Assembly (NCBI GenBank): GCA_021822495.1
Contig: JAKAQO010000001.1
Span: 514,808-578,807 of the forward strand
Source of the DNA: a bacterium
Lineage (GTDB): Bacteria; Elusimicrobiota; Elusimicrobia; UBA1565; UBA9628
Direction of reading: 5' to 3'
Length of the DNA stretch: 64,000 bases
Shown here: positions 1-9,475 of the stretch, piece by piece
Numbering within the stretch: position 1 is the first letter of the stretch
How the letters are laid out: every line of letters begins with the position of its first letter
Position numbers and translations under genes: made by a program
The notes under the pieces: generated by a model
Databases searched by the model: none
The model's input: the letters and a program-made list of their open reading frames with translations, nothing else
Told to the model about the DNA's origin: nothing

Positions 1-369
1 ATTATTAGCGAAATAATGATAGTAGTGCCGTTGTCCTAAAGCGAGGAAACCGGCGAAAAGGCCCAAAACAAAAAGAATGCCGGCAAAACTCTGAATATCA
101 TTGGCCCAAAAGAGAACTCCACCAATAATCAAAAAAAACGCGATCCCCATTCCGATCCAGGAAACCCCGGTCTCTTCGTCCGGAGTTTTGACTTTAAAGC
201 CAATGGGAGAACTCATTGGGTCAGGAGCGGGTTGAGAAATCTGGGGAGACCCCGAAGTCGAGGCATTAGGCGCCGTTTTTTTCTGAGCGGCCTGCGCCTT
301 TGAGAGAGACACCGCGAAAACAACGAAAAGAAGCCCGGCCGCTTTAAAAATTTTTCCTAAAACTTTCAT
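1..369 (-). CDS. Partial membrane protein with signal peptide, cut by left edge
   Basis: An open frame starts at an ATG at 369 and runs off the window without a stop, giving the first 123 residues. It opens with a typical signal peptide (charged MKVLGKIFK, then a hydrophobic stretch and an Ala-rich end), followed by a Thr/Ser/Pro-rich linker, then two hydrophobic segments near residues 70-83 and 90-105. The start overlaps the stop of the upstream ferredoxin gene by four bases (ATGA), so the two are probably translationally coupled. It would be exported with two membrane passes. I do not recognise the family, and the missing C-terminus prevents a functional call. Confidence 0.7.
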   Translation of the reverse strand, partial: MKVLGKIFKAAGLLFVVFAVSLSKAQAAQKKTAPNASTSGSPQISQPAPDPMSSPIGFKVKTPDEETGVSWIGMGIAFFLIIGGVLFWANDIQSFAGILFVLGLFAGFLALGQRHYYHYFANN

Positions 370-971
370 TTCACAATCTTAATCCCAATCGCTTGGGCCG
401 GACATATTTCAGCACAAAGCCCGCAACCAACGCAAGTTTTTACGTCTATGGAGACCTTGTTGACAGCCTGATCCACAAAAACGGATTTAAATTCCTTGGG
501 ACACGCTTTTTCGCATTCGCGGCAGGGTTGATTGTCCTTTAAAATGCAACAGCTCTCATCGACAAAAGCCGTCCCCAAACGCGGGATTTTTTCTCCCTCA
601 CGAAGGAGAGCTCCTTCGGGGCAAGAAGTTATGCAAGGAAAATCCACGCACATCAAACACGCCCCTTGCCGTGGCCACAAAGCGGGAGTTCCTTCTTTGT
701 CGTCTCCCCACTCAGGTCCCAGCGCGCGCAAAACCAAGGGCGGACAGGCTTTAAGACAATCACCGCAACGAGTGCAGACTTCTAAAAAAGATTTTTCTTC
801 AAGGGCCCCTGGAGGCCTTATCCAATCGGACTTAGCGTCGCCCAAAAAATTTTTTTCTTCTTTTTTTCCGCGAACTTCACGCAAGGCATCTAAAAATGAG
901 CGGGCTAGATCAAGCGCTTTCCGGCCCGAATGGGAAAAAAATTCCCGCCTTGTTATCTCTGTTTCATCCAC
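366..971 (-). CDS. NapF-like 4Fe-4S ferredoxin
   Basis: The 201-residue product has several cysteine clusters of the 4Fe-4S ferredoxin type: CTRCGDCLKACP, a middle cluster CLMCVDFPC..CP, a CRECEKACP-like cluster, and a classical C-terminal CVGCGLCAEICP. This layout is like NapF/NapG-type electron-transfer proteins. It has no signal peptide or membrane span, so it should act in the cytoplasm as an electron carrier or assembly factor. No nitrate reductase or other redox enzyme lies in the window, so its partner is unknown. It is 16 bases downstream of a lipoprotein gene and overlaps the next membrane protein gene, so it sits inside an operon of envelope proteins, an unusual setting. Confidence 0.8.
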   Translation of the reverse strand: MDETEITRREFFSHSGRKALDLARSFLDALREVRGKKEEKNFLGDAKSDWIRPPGALEEKSFLEVCTRCGDCLKACPPLVLRALGPEWGDDKEGTPALWPRQGACLMCVDFPCITSCPEGALLREGEKIPRLGTAFVDESCCILKDNQPCRECEKACPKEFKSVFVDQAVNKVSIDVKTCVGCGLCAEICPAQAIGIKIVK

Positions 972-987
972 AAGGGAATTTTATCAG

Positions 988-1623
988 TTATTGCGGCGGC
1001 AAAGGAGCAGGGAGGACTTGTCCGTTTTTCTGAATCCAATTCCAAAAGTCAGGACTGAGACGATAGTAATCCGGCCATAAGGCGGGCTCGGAGACGCGCT
1101 TAAATTCGCGCACAAAAGCGCTTATGTTTTTTATATCCCCCGCCGCGAGAGAGGAATCCGCGAAATAAAGCGGGGTGATGCGTTCAAGATTCTCATAAAG
1201 AAGGCTTTTCCCTCTATAATAAGAAACCATCGACAAGCCCGAAGGGACGGCCCTTCCTAAAATTTTTACTTTTTGGTCTGTCGTCGCAGTGCAGTGATCC
1301 GGAACGGAACCGTCGAGCGAAAAAATTCCCTCGACAAAAGGAGAAGCCGCCATGGAGGGGGCTTGAGATTCCGTCGTAACAGGATAAAATAGAACCTTAA
1401 AACCCATTTCTCCCGTTTTTTTGATTTTAAAAGGAATGGGAATCGAATGCGCGAATTCTTCCGGAATAACGTGAGAACAACCGGAATCAAAACGCAGTTT
1501 ATTTTCCGCCCGGCTGAGCTTTGTCGCATCCAGGCGGTCCATCCAATAACCACTATTTTTACAAGCCCCTAAACACAAAACACAGACTAGAAGATATAGA
1601 AATTTATTTTTTGGGTTTTTCAT
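988..1623 (-). CDS. Predicted lipoprotein, family unknown
   Basis: I place the start at the ATG at 1623 rather than the upstream in-frame codon at 1686, because this gives a clean lipoprotein signal: MKNPKNKF, a hydrophobic core, and lipobox LGAC. The mature part is about 190 residues with three further cysteines and no recognised domain. The start overlaps the end of the C39-like peptidase gene by 20 bases, and the ferredoxin gene follows after 16 bases. It may be a partner or inhibitor of the neighbouring secreted peptidase; that is inference from position only. Confidence 0.65.
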   Translation of the reverse strand: MKNPKNKFLYLLVCVLCLGACKNSGYWMDRLDATKLSRAENKLRFDSGCSHVIPEEFAHSIPIPFKIKKTGEMGFKVLFYPVTTESQAPSMAASPFVEGIFSLDGSVPDHCTATTDQKVKILGRAVPSGLSMVSYYRGKSLLYENLERITPLYFADSSLAAGDIKNISAFVREFKRVSEPALWPDYYRLSPDFWNWIQKNGQVLPAPLPPQ

Positions 1624-3112
1624 GAAACAAAACCATTTCATATCCATCGGCGCGCCAAGCGCGGTCAAAATCTCTTTTAGAAACAAAACGCGCGGCTTCC
1701 CCCGTTCCGGTATCGTTGATATAATAGCCTAAAACCTCGCCGTTTTTGTTGGAGACTTCTTCTCCTGTGACGAAAACTTCATGCGCTCCGGAAACATCAG
1801 GCAAATGCCACAAGCGCCCTGCTTCAACCCCCACAAGCGCCCCGCCATCTTTCTTAATGGCCTTATCTAAATTTTTCGTGCGAGTTGGATCCTTATCCGT
1901 TGGATCGAAAGCGGAAATGTCAAATCCATGATCCCGAAGCAATTTCCCCTCATCATCCAAAAAAGTCCATCCTGTCGAATCTCCCGATTTAAGTTCCGGC
2001 TCGGCGTAATAGCCTTTTTTGAGAGCCTCTTCGGCCAAACCTTTCGGGGTTACGTTTTGTCCGTAGGATTTTAAAACTTCGTATTGCGCCTCGACCGCGC
2101 AAGTTCCGCCTTTCTGATAAATAATATTTTTAGCTTTCCCTTGAGGGTCTCCCACGGTATGACTGAGCCCCAAGGAATGGGACAAACTTAAAAGAGCGTC
2201 ATCTTTGAGACGTTCCATTCCTGCGGCATACCCACGGTTAAAATATCCGCGTTGACGATATTCGGCATCCGATAAAGGATGAGGGCTTGGAGGAGGAGCG
2301 GATTTCTGATCCAAAACAAAATGACGCGCTAAAGCGGGCAACTCTTGTTGATTTTGATTTCCTCTAAACTCTAAGCCTGAAGACAAAGCCCAGGCCTTGA
2401 CGGAGTTTTGGGCTACGGAGACGCTTCCCGTTTTGAATCCATGAATTTTGGACAATAGAGTCTGAACCTTTTTTTGCGATTTTGCGACCTCCCCCGATTG
2501 AAGTTCTTGAACCTTTTTGTTCAAAATACCCCAACGCTCATAAAACGGCTTCATGCAAGGACGCCAGGTCTTAAGCCAATTTCCATTGGTTTTACGCAAA
2601 TAAGAATCTTCTTGGGCTTTGGGCCATAGAAATGGCTGGCACGCTTTCTTTCCGTCTTTGAGAACTGTATGCTCCATCTTCATCATGGTTTTTAGTTTAA
2701 GCTCTGAAGAAGCTTGGGATGGAATATTCTTTGGGTTATTACGGCCCAAGATCGCTTTTTCTTTTTTTTCTAGGCGCGAGAACGCGCTCGCCGCCGACAC
2801 TGAAACGTTCCGCAAAAACTCTTTTTGGGCCGCTTCAGTGGGAAGACGATTAAACTGGGAGACGGGGGTTTTTAAATTGGCCAACATATAATAACAGACG
2901 GCGACATTCTCATTATCCGAAACCCCATCTTTGTATTTGAAAACGCAGGGTTTCTTTTCCGAGAATTTCCAAATGATTTTCCCATGATCGGGAAGCGCGA
3001 AGGAAGCGCAAGGGAGAAAACTCAAAAACAAAGTCGCGATGATTTTTATTCTTTTCAAAGGAAGCACGCATTTAGTGTAAAGGGAAAGCTGGATATTGTC
3101 AAGGGCCTCCAC
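1604..3112 (-). CDS. Secreted C39/papain-like cysteine peptidase candidate
   Basis: The open frame is 502 residues from a GTG at 3112. A TTG at 3058 would instead begin MKRIKIIATLFLSF, a better signal peptide, and neither has a clear ribosome site. The N-terminal 300 residues are helical and charged with no recognised fold. The C-terminal part has a plausible papain-like triad in the right order: Cys338 in GGTCAVEAQ, His444 in GAHEVFVTG, and Asn466/Asp467 in YYINDTG, spaced as in C39-type double-glycine peptidases. It probably acts in the periplasm or outside the cell. The peptidase call rests on these motifs alone; an inactive relative is possible. Confidence 0.6.
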   Translation of the reverse strand: MEALDNIQLSLYTKCVLPLKRIKIIATLFLSFLPCASFALPDHGKIIWKFSEKKPCVFKYKDGVSDNENVAVCYYMLANLKTPVSQFNRLPTEAAQKEFLRNVSVSAASAFSRLEKKEKAILGRNNPKNIPSQASSELKLKTMMKMEHTVLKDGKKACQPFLWPKAQEDSYLRKTNGNWLKTWRPCMKPFYERWGILNKKVQELQSGEVAKSQKKVQTLLSKIHGFKTGSVSVAQNSVKAWALSSGLEFRGNQNQQELPALARHFVLDQKSAPPPSPHPLSDAEYRQRGYFNRGYAAGMERLKDDALLSLSHSLGLSHTVGDPQGKAKNIIYQKGGTCAVEAQYEVLKSYGQNVTPKGLAEEALKKGYYAEPELKSGDSTGWTFLDDEGKLLRDHGFDISAFDPTDKDPTRTKNLDKAIKKDGGALVGVEAGRLWHLPDVSGAHEVFVTGEEVSNKNGEVLGYYINDTGTGEAARFVSKRDFDRAWRADGYEMVLFHEKPKK

Positions 3113-3140
3113 CGCGGCTTTTGTCGCGAGCTCAACACTC

Positions 3141-3170
3141 TTGACAACCTCTAAAATTTGCCGCTATAAT
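3141..3170 (+). promoter_or_regulatory. Sigma70-type promoter of the heat-shock operon
   Basis: A perfect -35 TTGACA (3141-3146) and perfect -10 TATAAT (3165-3170) are separated by 18 bases. The predicted start point near 3177 falls in the left arm of the CIRCE-like operator, so a bound HrcA would block initiation. Confidence 0.9.
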
Positions 3171-3174
3171 ATTA

Positions 3175-3201
3175 TTAGCAGTCAGTAACATAAACTGCTA
3201 A
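3175..3201 (+). promoter_or_regulatory. CIRCE-like HrcA operator (diverged)
   Basis: TTAGCAGTC, nine bases, AACTGCTAA. The classical CIRCE element is TTAGCACTC-N9-GAGTGCTAA. Spacing and outer six bases are conserved. The inner C of the left arm has become G and the matching G of the right arm has become C, so symmetry is kept, with one further mismatch at the inner edge. It sits 8 bases before the hrcA start codon. Confidence 0.88.
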
Positions 3202-3208
3202 TTTAGCC

Positions 3209-4303
3209 ATGAGACAATTACAGCCGAAAGTTGCCGAGAAGAGAAAAAGAGACCTCTTGCAATGGATTGTTCATTATTACATCAAAAATTCTAAACCCGT
3301 CTCTTCTTCTGTTATAGCGAAAGAATCCGGAATCAGTCTTTCCAGCGCAACCGTACGCAACATCCTTCAAGAACTGGAAGATGAGGGTTTTCTCAAGCAA
3401 CCCCACTCTTCCTCGGGCCGGGAACCCACTGATAAAGGCTACCGTTTTTATGTTGATTATTTAGTCGAAATCCAACGCCTGGCTTCTTCTGAAAAAGAGA
3501 GAATTGAAAAAGAATACAGTCGCCGCACGGCGGAGCTGGACACTCTTCTCATCGAAACCTCCAAGCTTTTGTCCCACATTTCGCAAGGCGCCGGGTTTGT
3601 TCTCTCCGCTCCAGCCCAAGAACTGACTCTCAAGCGTTTGGAGCTGGTTCCCATGGGCGGCCCCAACGTTTTAGGAATCATGGTTTCAGACGCGGGGTTT
3701 GTCCGCCATTGGCCAATCCGAATTTCATTTGAGCCCACGGAAAACCAATTATCCCTGATCAATCAGTTTTTAAACGAACGAGCGCGCGGACTTAAAATTA
3801 AGGACGCCCAAAAGACTGTTCTGGGGGAACTCAGGCGCCTGGAAAAAAATTTAGAAGATATGCGTTCGGTGGTCGCCGGGCTCTTTGACCGGGTTGCATC
3901 CTTAAACGGACCCGATAACCTCTATGTTAACGGCGTTGACCAAATGCTGACCCACGCCTCTGACATCGGAGATATCCCCACTCTCCAACGCCTGATGAGA
4001 ATGTTAACCGAGAAAAAAACCTTCGCTGCTCTTTTGGAAAGGGAAATGGACAGGGAAGATACGGAAAACCTCTCTCGCTCACTCACCAGACCAAGAGTAA
4101 AAATCGGAGATGAGACGGGAATTCCAGAACTCTCGGGACTAAGCCTCATTACCCAAACCTATGATTATCGCGGACGCCCGGTTGGAGTCTTGGGAATTTT
4201 GGGATCCAAGCGCATGGAATATCCGAAGATGATGAGCCTGGTTGATTACCTCAGCGAACGAATTTCTTCCTATTTAAAAGCCTGGGAGGAGATAGAATCA
4301 TGA
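3209..4303 (+). CDS. hrcA: Heat-inducible transcription repressor HrcA
   Basis: The 364-residue product is the repressor of the CIRCE regulon. The N-terminal winged helix (about residues 5-75) carries the family stretch SSATVRNILQELEDEGFL followed by SSGREPTDKGYRFYVDYL. The C-terminal GAF-like dimerisation domain ends with a conserved TYDYRGRPVGVLGILG segment. It is first in the operon directly behind a CIRCE-like site, so it represses its own transcription together with grpE, dnaK and dnaJ. The stop overlaps grpE by four bases (ATGA). Length and order are typical. Confidence 0.97.
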   Translation: MRQLQPKVAEKRKRDLLQWIVHYYIKNSKPVSSSVIAKESGISLSSATVRNILQELEDEGFLKQPHSSSGREPTDKGYRFYVDYLVEIQRLASSEKERIEKEYSRRTAELDTLLIETSKLLSHISQGAGFVLSAPAQELTLKRLELVPMGGPNVLGIMVSDAGFVRHWPIRISFEPTENQLSLINQFLNERARGLKIKDAQKTVLGELRRLEKNLEDMRSVVAGLFDRVASLNGPDNLYVNGVDQMLTHASDIGDIPTLQRLMRMLTEKKTFAALLEREMDREDTENLSRSLTRPRVKIGDETGIPELSGLSLITQTYDYRGRPVGVLGILGSKRMEYPKMMSLVDYLSERISSYLKAWEEIES

Positions 4304-4824
4304 ACGAACCCGTTTCACCCGAAGAAATGAAAATCGAAGACGCAAAAAAGTCGGAAGCGGCTACTGCGGCGGAAACCCCTAATTATTATGATCAGATGCT
4401 TAAAATTCGCGCTGAATTTGACAATTACCGAAAGCGCGTCGACCGCGAAAAGCCGGAACTCTATAAATTGGGACGCATGGACGTCATTTCGCGCTTTATC
4501 CCGCTTTATGATCTTTTAAAGAAGGCTCATGAGGAAATACAAGCCTCTCACGCCGAGTCGGAATTGGCCAAGGGGATGGAAGGAATATTTAAGGAATTTG
4601 AAAAAATTTTTAAGGAAGAAGGCGTCAGCGTGATTGAAGCCTTAAACAAACCTTTTGATCCGCTGGCGCACGAAGTGTTGGGAACTGTTGAAAAACCGGA
4701 CGTTGAAGATGGAATTGTTGTAGAAGTTTTTGAACCGGGTTATCTCATCGCCGGACGCGTTTTGCGAACGGCTAAAGTGCGCATTGCGCGAAACCCTAAA
4801 AAAGAAGAAGTTAAGGAGAAATAA
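4300..4824 (+). CDS. grpE: Nucleotide exchange factor GrpE
   Basis: The 174-residue product has the long N-terminal helix that forms the GrpE dimer coiled coil (about residues 25-100, including the family stretch [14 protein letters not shown]) and the C-terminal beta domain with [10 protein letters not shown] and [17 protein letters not shown]. GrpE releases ADP from DnaK. The gene overlaps hrcA by four bases, and dnaK follows after one base. It is slightly shorter than the E. coli protein (197 residues), mostly at the disordered N-terminus. Confidence 0.96.
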   Translation: MNEPVSPEEMKIEDAKKSEAATAAETPNYYDQMLKIRAEFDNYRKRVDREKPELYKLGRMDVISRFIPLYDLLKKAHEEIQASHAESELAKGMEGIFKEFEKIFKEEGVSVIEALNKPFDPLAHEVLGTVEKPDVEDGIVVEVFEPGYLIAGRVLRTAKVRIARNPKKEEVKEK

Positions 4825-4825
4825 T

Positions 4826-6673
4826 ATGGCAAAAATTATTGGAATTGATTTAGGAACCTCAAACACGGCCGCGGCCGTGACCGAAGGCGGAAAAGCCACC
4901 ATCATTCCATCTGCGGAAGGCACCTCCGTCGGAGGAAAAGCGTTTCCGTCCTATGTCGCTTTCGCGAAAGACGGTCAACTCTTGATTGGAGAACCCGCCC
5001 GCAGGCAAGCGGTGGCCAACCCCGAAGGAACCTTCATGGCCTTTAAGAGGAAAATGGGAACCGATCACAAATACAAGGCTCCGGACGGAAAGGAATACAC
5101 CCCGCAGCAGCTGTCGGCCTTTCTTTTACAAAAGGTAAAAAGAGACGCGGAGGCGTTTCTCGGCGACAAGGTTGAAAAAGCCGTCATCACCGTTCCGGCT
5201 TATTTTAACGACAACCAAAGACAAGCGACGAAAGACGCCGGAACGATCGCGGGTCTTGAAGTTGTTCGCATCATCAACGAGCCGACGGCGGCTTGTCTTG
5301 CTTATGGAGTCGACAAAAAAGGAAAAGACGAAAAAATCATGGTGTTTGACCTGGGAGGCGGAACGCTGGATGTCACCATCATGGACTTCGGCGGAGGCGT
5401 TTTTGAAGTTGTTTCAACCTCAGGCGACACCCAGCTTGGCGGAACCGACATGGACAATGCCCTCATCGAATACATTGCCGGGGAATTTAAGAAAGAAACC
5501 GGCTTTGACTTCAGAAAAGATCCAATGGCCATTCAAAGAGTTCGGGAAGCGGCCGAAAAAGCGAAGATTGAACTGTCGAGCACATTTGAAACTGACATCA
5601 ACCTCCCTTATTTAACCGCCGTGGACAATACGCCGAAGCATTTGGCGATGAAACTGACGCGCTCAAAGCTTGAGTCCTTGGTTGACCCCATCGTTAAGCG
5701 CTGCAAACAATCCGTTGACCAAGCCCTAAACGACGGGAAACTCAAGACTTCAGACATCACCCGCATTATTTTGGTTGGAGGACCGACCCGAATGCCCATA
5801 GTCCAAAAATTCGTCGAGGACTATGTCGGCAGAAAAGTCGAACATGGAGTAGACCCGATGGAATGCGTGGCGACCGGCGCCGCGGTCCAAGCCGCGGTTT
5901 TAACCGGAGATGTCAAAGACGTTCTTCTTTTGGACGTCACGCCCTTAACCTTAGGCATCGAGACCTTGGGCGGCGTCATGACGCCTTTAATCGAAAGAAA
6001 CACGACAATCCCGGTAGAGAAATCCCAGGTTTTTTCGACCGCCGCCGACAATCAGCCGGCCGTCACCGTCCATGTTCTTCAAGGCGAACGCCCCAAGGCG
6101 GACAATAACGTTTCCCTGGGGAAATTCGACTTGGACGGAATTCCGCCGGCCCCCAGAGGAGTTCCGCAAATTAAAGTCAGCTTCTCAATCGACGCTAACG
6201 GCATCTTAAACGTCAAGGCCGAGGACTTGGGGACGAAAAAGGCGCATCACATCACGATCTCGGCCCCAAACAAACTCTCGAAAGAGGATATCGAAAAATT
6301 CGTCAAGCAAGCCGAGCAATTCTCCGATGAAGACAAAAAATTCAAGGAGAAGGTGCAGGCCAAAAACGAAGCGGACTCCGTTCTTTTCTCGGCGGAAAAA
6401 GCTTTGAAAGAGCACGGAGACAAGGTCTCTCAAGAAGAAAGAACGGCCATTGACCGCGCAATATCGGAACTCAAGGAAGCTCTCAAATCCGAGGACTTAG
6501 ACAGAATCAACAAGGCCAAAGACGAAACGCTCAAGGTTTCGCATAAACTGGCGGAGGAGATTTACAAGTCCGAAGCCTCCCAAAAAGCCGCGCCCTCGGA
6601 GCCCTCTGATTCCAAAAACTCGGATAAGAAAGATGAGGTTGTCGATGCCGAAGTCGTTGAGGACAAAAAATAA
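4826..6673 (+). CDS. dnaK: Hsp70 chaperone DnaK
   Basis: I start at the ATG at 4826 ([13 protein letters not shown]), which has the ribosome site AAGGAGA just upstream. A longer open frame from 4730 would run through grpE. The 615-residue product has the nucleotide-binding domain with the phosphate-1 loop DLGTSN (8-13), [12 protein letters not shown] and [10 protein letters not shown], the linker [15 protein letters not shown], and the substrate-binding domain and lid. The C-terminal tail is charged and ends [13 protein letters not shown]. It works with DnaJ and GrpE on unfolded proteins. Codon use and length are ordinary. Confidence 0.98.
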   Translation: MAKIIGIDLGTSNTAAAVTEGGKATIIPSAEGTSVGGKAFPSYVAFAKDGQLLIGEPARRQAVANPEGTFMAFKRKMGTDHKYKAPDGKEYTPQQLSAFLLQKVKRDAEAFLGDKVEKAVITVPAYFNDNQRQATKDAGTIAGLEVVRIINEPTAACLAYGVDKKGKDEKIMVFDLGGGTLDVTIMDFGGGVFEVVSTSGDTQLGGTDMDNALIEYIAGEFKKETGFDFRKDPMAIQRVREAAEKAKIELSSTFETDINLPYLTAVDNTPKHLAMKLTRSKLESLVDPIVKRCKQSVDQALNDGKLKTSDITRIILVGGPTRMPIVQKFVEDYVGRKVEHGVDPMECVATGAAVQAAVLTGDVKDVLLLDVTPLTLGIETLGGVMTPLIERNTTIPVEKSQVFSTAADNQPAVTVHVLQGERPKADNNVSLGKFDLDGIPPAPRGVPQIKVSFSIDANGILNVKAEDLGTKKAHHITISAPNKLSKEDIEKFVKQAEQFSDEDKKFKEKVQAKNEADSVLFSAEKALKEHGDKVSQEERTAIDRAISELKEALKSEDLDRINKAKDETLKVSHKLAEEIYKSEASQKAAPSEPSDSKNSDKKDEVVDAEVVEDKK

Positions 6674-6691
6674 ATATTAACGGAAAAAGTC

Positions 6692-7843
6692 ATGGCTGAA
6701 GATTATTACGAAACTCTCGGAGTCGCCCGAAACGCATCAGAAGCGGAAATTAAATCCGCCTTCAGAAAGTTGGCGATGAAATACCACCCGGATAAAAACC
6801 CGGGAAGCAAAGAATCCGAGGAAAAGTTTCGGAAAATCAATGCCGCCTATGAGACCCTGTCTAGCCCCGAGAAACGCTCGCTTTATGACCGCTTTGGAGA
6901 GGCGGGCGTTTCCGGGGCGCCGGGAGGGGGTCACGCCGGCAATCCTTTCGGAGGCGCCGGGGTCGACGTCAACGAAGTTTTTGGCGATCTCTTTGAGAAT
7001 CTATTTAGTAGTGGTGGAGGTTCGGGAAAACAAAGAAGACGCGGCGGAGATTTAAAATACGAAGTTCACATTGACTTAGAAGAAGCCTTCTCCGGAACTC
7101 AGATTCCCCTTGAGTTCGAGCGCGCGGAGAATTGCGCCTCCTGTCGCGGCACCGGCGCCAAGGGCGGAGCGTCTGGAACCAGAAAATGCTCCCAATGCCG
7201 GGGGTCGGGATATGTTCAATTTTCACAGGGATTTTTTTCGATGCGCCAACCCTGTCCCGCCTGCGGCGGAGAAGGACAAGTCATCGAGCATCCCTGCCCT
7301 GAATGCCGCGGTTCCGGTAAAATCCACAAGCACGCAAACCTTAAAGTTAAAATTCCTCCCGGAATTTATGACGGGGCCACGCTTCGGATCAGCGGGGAAG
7401 GAGAAGCCGGAAACCGAGGCTCAGACCCAGGAGACCTTTACGTTTTAGTCCGCGTCAAACCCGACCCTAGATTTGAGCGAAATGAGGATGACCTCACCAC
7501 CGAACGCGTCTTGGGAATCGCCGAAGCCTCCCTTGGAACAACAGCAGAAGTCGCCACTATAGACGGCGAAAAAACAAAAATTAAAATCCCCGCCGGAACC
7601 CAACACGGAGCAACCTTTCGAGTTAGGGAAAAAGGAATGCCCAAACTCCACGGCCGAGGCCGCGGGGACTTGCTCGTTAAAATTAAAATCGAGATTCCGC
7701 GCCATTTAAGCGCAAGGCAACAAGAGCTTTTAGAAGAGTTTCAAAAGACTGAGAATTCCCAGGACGGTTCCTCCGGTTCAAAAGGACCGGATTCCGGAGA
7801 AGGTTCAAGCGGCGGAATCTTTAAAGGTTTTTTCAAGCATTAA
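6692..7843 (+). CDS. dnaJ: Hsp40 co-chaperone DnaJ
   Basis: The 383-residue protein is a complete type I J-protein. The J domain has HPD at residues 32-34. A Gly/Phe-rich linker follows (about 72-115). Four CxxCxGxG zinc-binding repeats are visible ([32 protein letters not shown]), then the C-terminal substrate-binding domains. It delivers clients to DnaK and stimulates its ATPase. The gene is 18 bases after dnaK. The C-terminal 35 residues are Ser/Gly-rich, an ordinary variable tail. Confidence 0.97.
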   Translation: MAEDYYETLGVARNASEAEIKSAFRKLAMKYHPDKNPGSKESEEKFRKINAAYETLSSPEKRSLYDRFGEAGVSGAPGGGHAGNPFGGAGVDVNEVFGDLFENLFSSGGGSGKQRRRGGDLKYEVHIDLEEAFSGTQIPLEFERAENCASCRGTGAKGGASGTRKCSQCRGSGYVQFSQGFFSMRQPCPACGGEGQVIEHPCPECRGSGKIHKHANLKVKIPPGIYDGATLRISGEGEAGNRGSDPGDLYVLVRVKPDPRFERNEDDLTTERVLGIAEASLGTTAEVATIDGEKTKIKIPAGTQHGATFRVREKGMPKLHGRGRGDLLVKIKIEIPRHLSARQQELLEEFQKTENSQDGSSGSKGPDSGEGSSGGIFKGFFKH

Positions 7844-7846
7844 AAA

Positions 7847-8644
7847 ATGCCGCAATTTCGGCTCGGAAATAAAATTTCTCCCGAGGATAAAACCTTCACT
7901 CTCGTCGGCCCTGATGCCGCCCACGCCTTAAGAGTTCTTCGCTATAAAATTGGAGATAAAATCCTGTGTTTAGATCCTGCGGGGACAAAAATTGAAGGCC
8001 GCATTGAACAAGTCGCGCGTGATTCGATTTTAGGCTCCATTCTCAAGCGCTGGCCGTTTAAAACCCCAGGGCTCAAGATGAATCTTTATTCCGCCCTGCT
8101 CAAAAACCAGGCCTGGGAAGAAGTTCTTGAAAAAGGAACCGAAATCGGGGTCAATCAGTTTATTCCCGTTTTAACCGCTTACAGCGCGGTGGCCCTAAAG
8201 AAAGAAGATTATCCTCGAAAACTGTCCCGCTGGGAAAAAATTATCGCGGGCGCGGTCAAACAATCGGAAAGAACCATCGCCCCCTCTATTTCCGCTCCAA
8301 AGACGCTTCAAGAAATATTAAAAGAAATCCCCAACGCCCATGCGTCTTTATTTGCCTGGGAAGAGGCGCGGGAAAACAGAAAAAACGCCTTTTTAATTTC
8401 TGAAATTTTCAAAGCGATCAACCCGAACGAAACTTTTTTGGTCAATATTTGGATTGGCCCCGAAGGGGGATTTTCGGATGAAGAAGCCCAGCTTCTTCTC
8501 AAAAAAGACGTTCGCCCCATTTCTCTCGGAGAAAATATTCTAAGGGCCGAAACGGCGGCCCTGGTTTCCTGCGCGCTCATCCAATACGAATACCAAAACG
8601 CCTTATCGAAGAACGCCTTCAGCCAGAGACACGACATTTCTTAA
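7847..8644 (+). CDS. rsmE: 16S rRNA m3U1498 methyltransferase RsmE
   Basis: The 265-residue product matches the RsmE family: an N-terminal PUA-like domain (HALRVLRYKIGDKIL) and a C-terminal SPOUT knot with the SAM-binding motifs IGPEGGFSDEEA and LGENILRAETAAL. It methylates N3 of U1498 in 16S rRNA. It starts three bases after dnaJ and is the last gene of the heat-shock operon, a common arrangement in several phyla. Its last 42 bases overlap the 3' end of the convergent folD gene, so no intergenic terminator exists there. Confidence 0.93.
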   Translation: MPQFRLGNKISPEDKTFTLVGPDAAHALRVLRYKIGDKILCLDPAGTKIEGRIEQVARDSILGSILKRWPFKTPGLKMNLYSALLKNQAWEEVLEKGTEIGVNQFIPVLTAYSAVALKKEDYPRKLSRWEKIIAGAVKQSERTIAPSISAPKTLQEILKEIPNAHASLFAWEEARENRKNAFLISEIFKAINPNETFLVNIWIGPEGGFSDEEAQLLLKKDVRPISLGENILRAETAALVSCALIQYEYQNALSKNAFSQRHDIS

Positions 8645-9475
8645 AAGGAGAGCCGTCGTCACAGGTCCAACGCCCCCCGGAACCGGGGTAATCCACAAGG
8701 CTTGTTTAAGCGCTCCTTTAAAATCGACATCTCCCGTTATTTTCCCATGGAGATGACTCGTTCCGGCGTCGATGACCACGGCTCCTTTTTTAATCCAGGA
8801 GCCGGCAATCAAGTTCGGATGTCCAACGGCGGAAATCACAAGATCGGCGTTTTGAACTTCTTGCTTGAGATTTCTGGTTTTTGAATGGGCCACGGTGACC
8901 GTCATATCCATCATCATCAAAAGGTGCGCGGTCGGTTTCCCCACGACATTAGACCGGCCGATGACTAAAGCCCTCTTACCTTTGAGCGGAGAGCCCAGTT
9001 TTTTCGCGATCTCAGCGCACGCCAGAGCGGTCGCAGGAACGATCGTATTTTTTCTTTTTATCTCCTCAAGACCCCGAGCCTTAAAAAGCCGCCCGAAATG
9101 AAATGGGTTTAAGCCTTCCGCATCTTTAATGGAACCCACAAGAGCCTCCAATTTTTCAAAGTCCACTTTTTTGGGGAAAGGCTTGACCAAAATCAGCGCA
9201 TGAATTTTTTTATCCTTGAGCGCTTGCTCAACAGTCTCAATATAGGCCTTTTCTCCGCTGAGCGGGCTCATGGGAAAAACGGCGCAGGAAACCCCTGTTT
9301 TCATAGAAGCCCTGATTTTAGCGCGCACATAGGATTCGGCCGCGGGAATTCCTTTCCCATAAATCACCGCAAGACCGGGGACAATTCCCCGTTCCTTGAG
9401 TTTGCGGACGCGAGACCTAAGATTCTTATAAATTTCTTCCGCGAAAGCGGTTCCATCAAACACCTTTACTGACAT
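8603..9475 (-). CDS. folD: FolD-family methylenetetrahydrofolate dehydrogenase/cyclohydrolase, divergent
   Basis: The 290-residue product has the FolD layout: the YVxxK signature with Tyr49 and Lys53 (SYVRAKIRAS), a Rossmann domain with VIGRSNVVGKPTAHLL, and the C-terminal PGGVGPVTTALL. FolD interconverts 5,10-methylene- and 10-formyl-tetrahydrofolate with NADP. One key region is unusual: the family motif VQLPLP, whose Gln helps catalysis, reads VKPFP here (Lys98, one residue shorter), and DVDG reads DAEG. Dehydrogenase or cyclohydrolase activity could therefore be altered. The start overlaps the end of the upstream reductase gene by 20 bases, and the 3' end overlaps rsmE by 42 bases. Confidence 0.85.
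   Translation of the reverse strand: MSVKVFDGTAFAEEIYKNLRSRVRKLKERGIVPGLAVIYGKGIPAAESYVRAKIRASMKTGVSCAVFPMSPLSGEKAYIETVEQALKDKKIHALILVKPFPKKVDFEKLEALVGSIKDAEGLNPFHFGRLFKARGLEEIKRKNTIVPATALACAEIAKKLGSPLKGKRALVIGRSNVVGKPTAHLLMMMDMTVTVAHSKTRNLKQEVQNADLVISAVGHPNLIAGSWIKKGAVVIDAGTSHLHGKITGDVDFKGALKQALWITPVPGGVGPVTTALLLRNVVSLAEGVLR

Noticed and set aside
532-1080. 182-codon plus-strand ORF opposite the ferredoxin gene
   Set aside because: It lies antisense to the cysteine clusters of the ferredoxin, is Ser/Arg-rich with no domain, and has no ribosome site; a shadow frame.
5172-5615. 147-codon ORF in another frame of dnaK
   Set aside because: Fully inside dnaK, with low-complexity Lys/Arg/Ser composition typical of a shifted frame.
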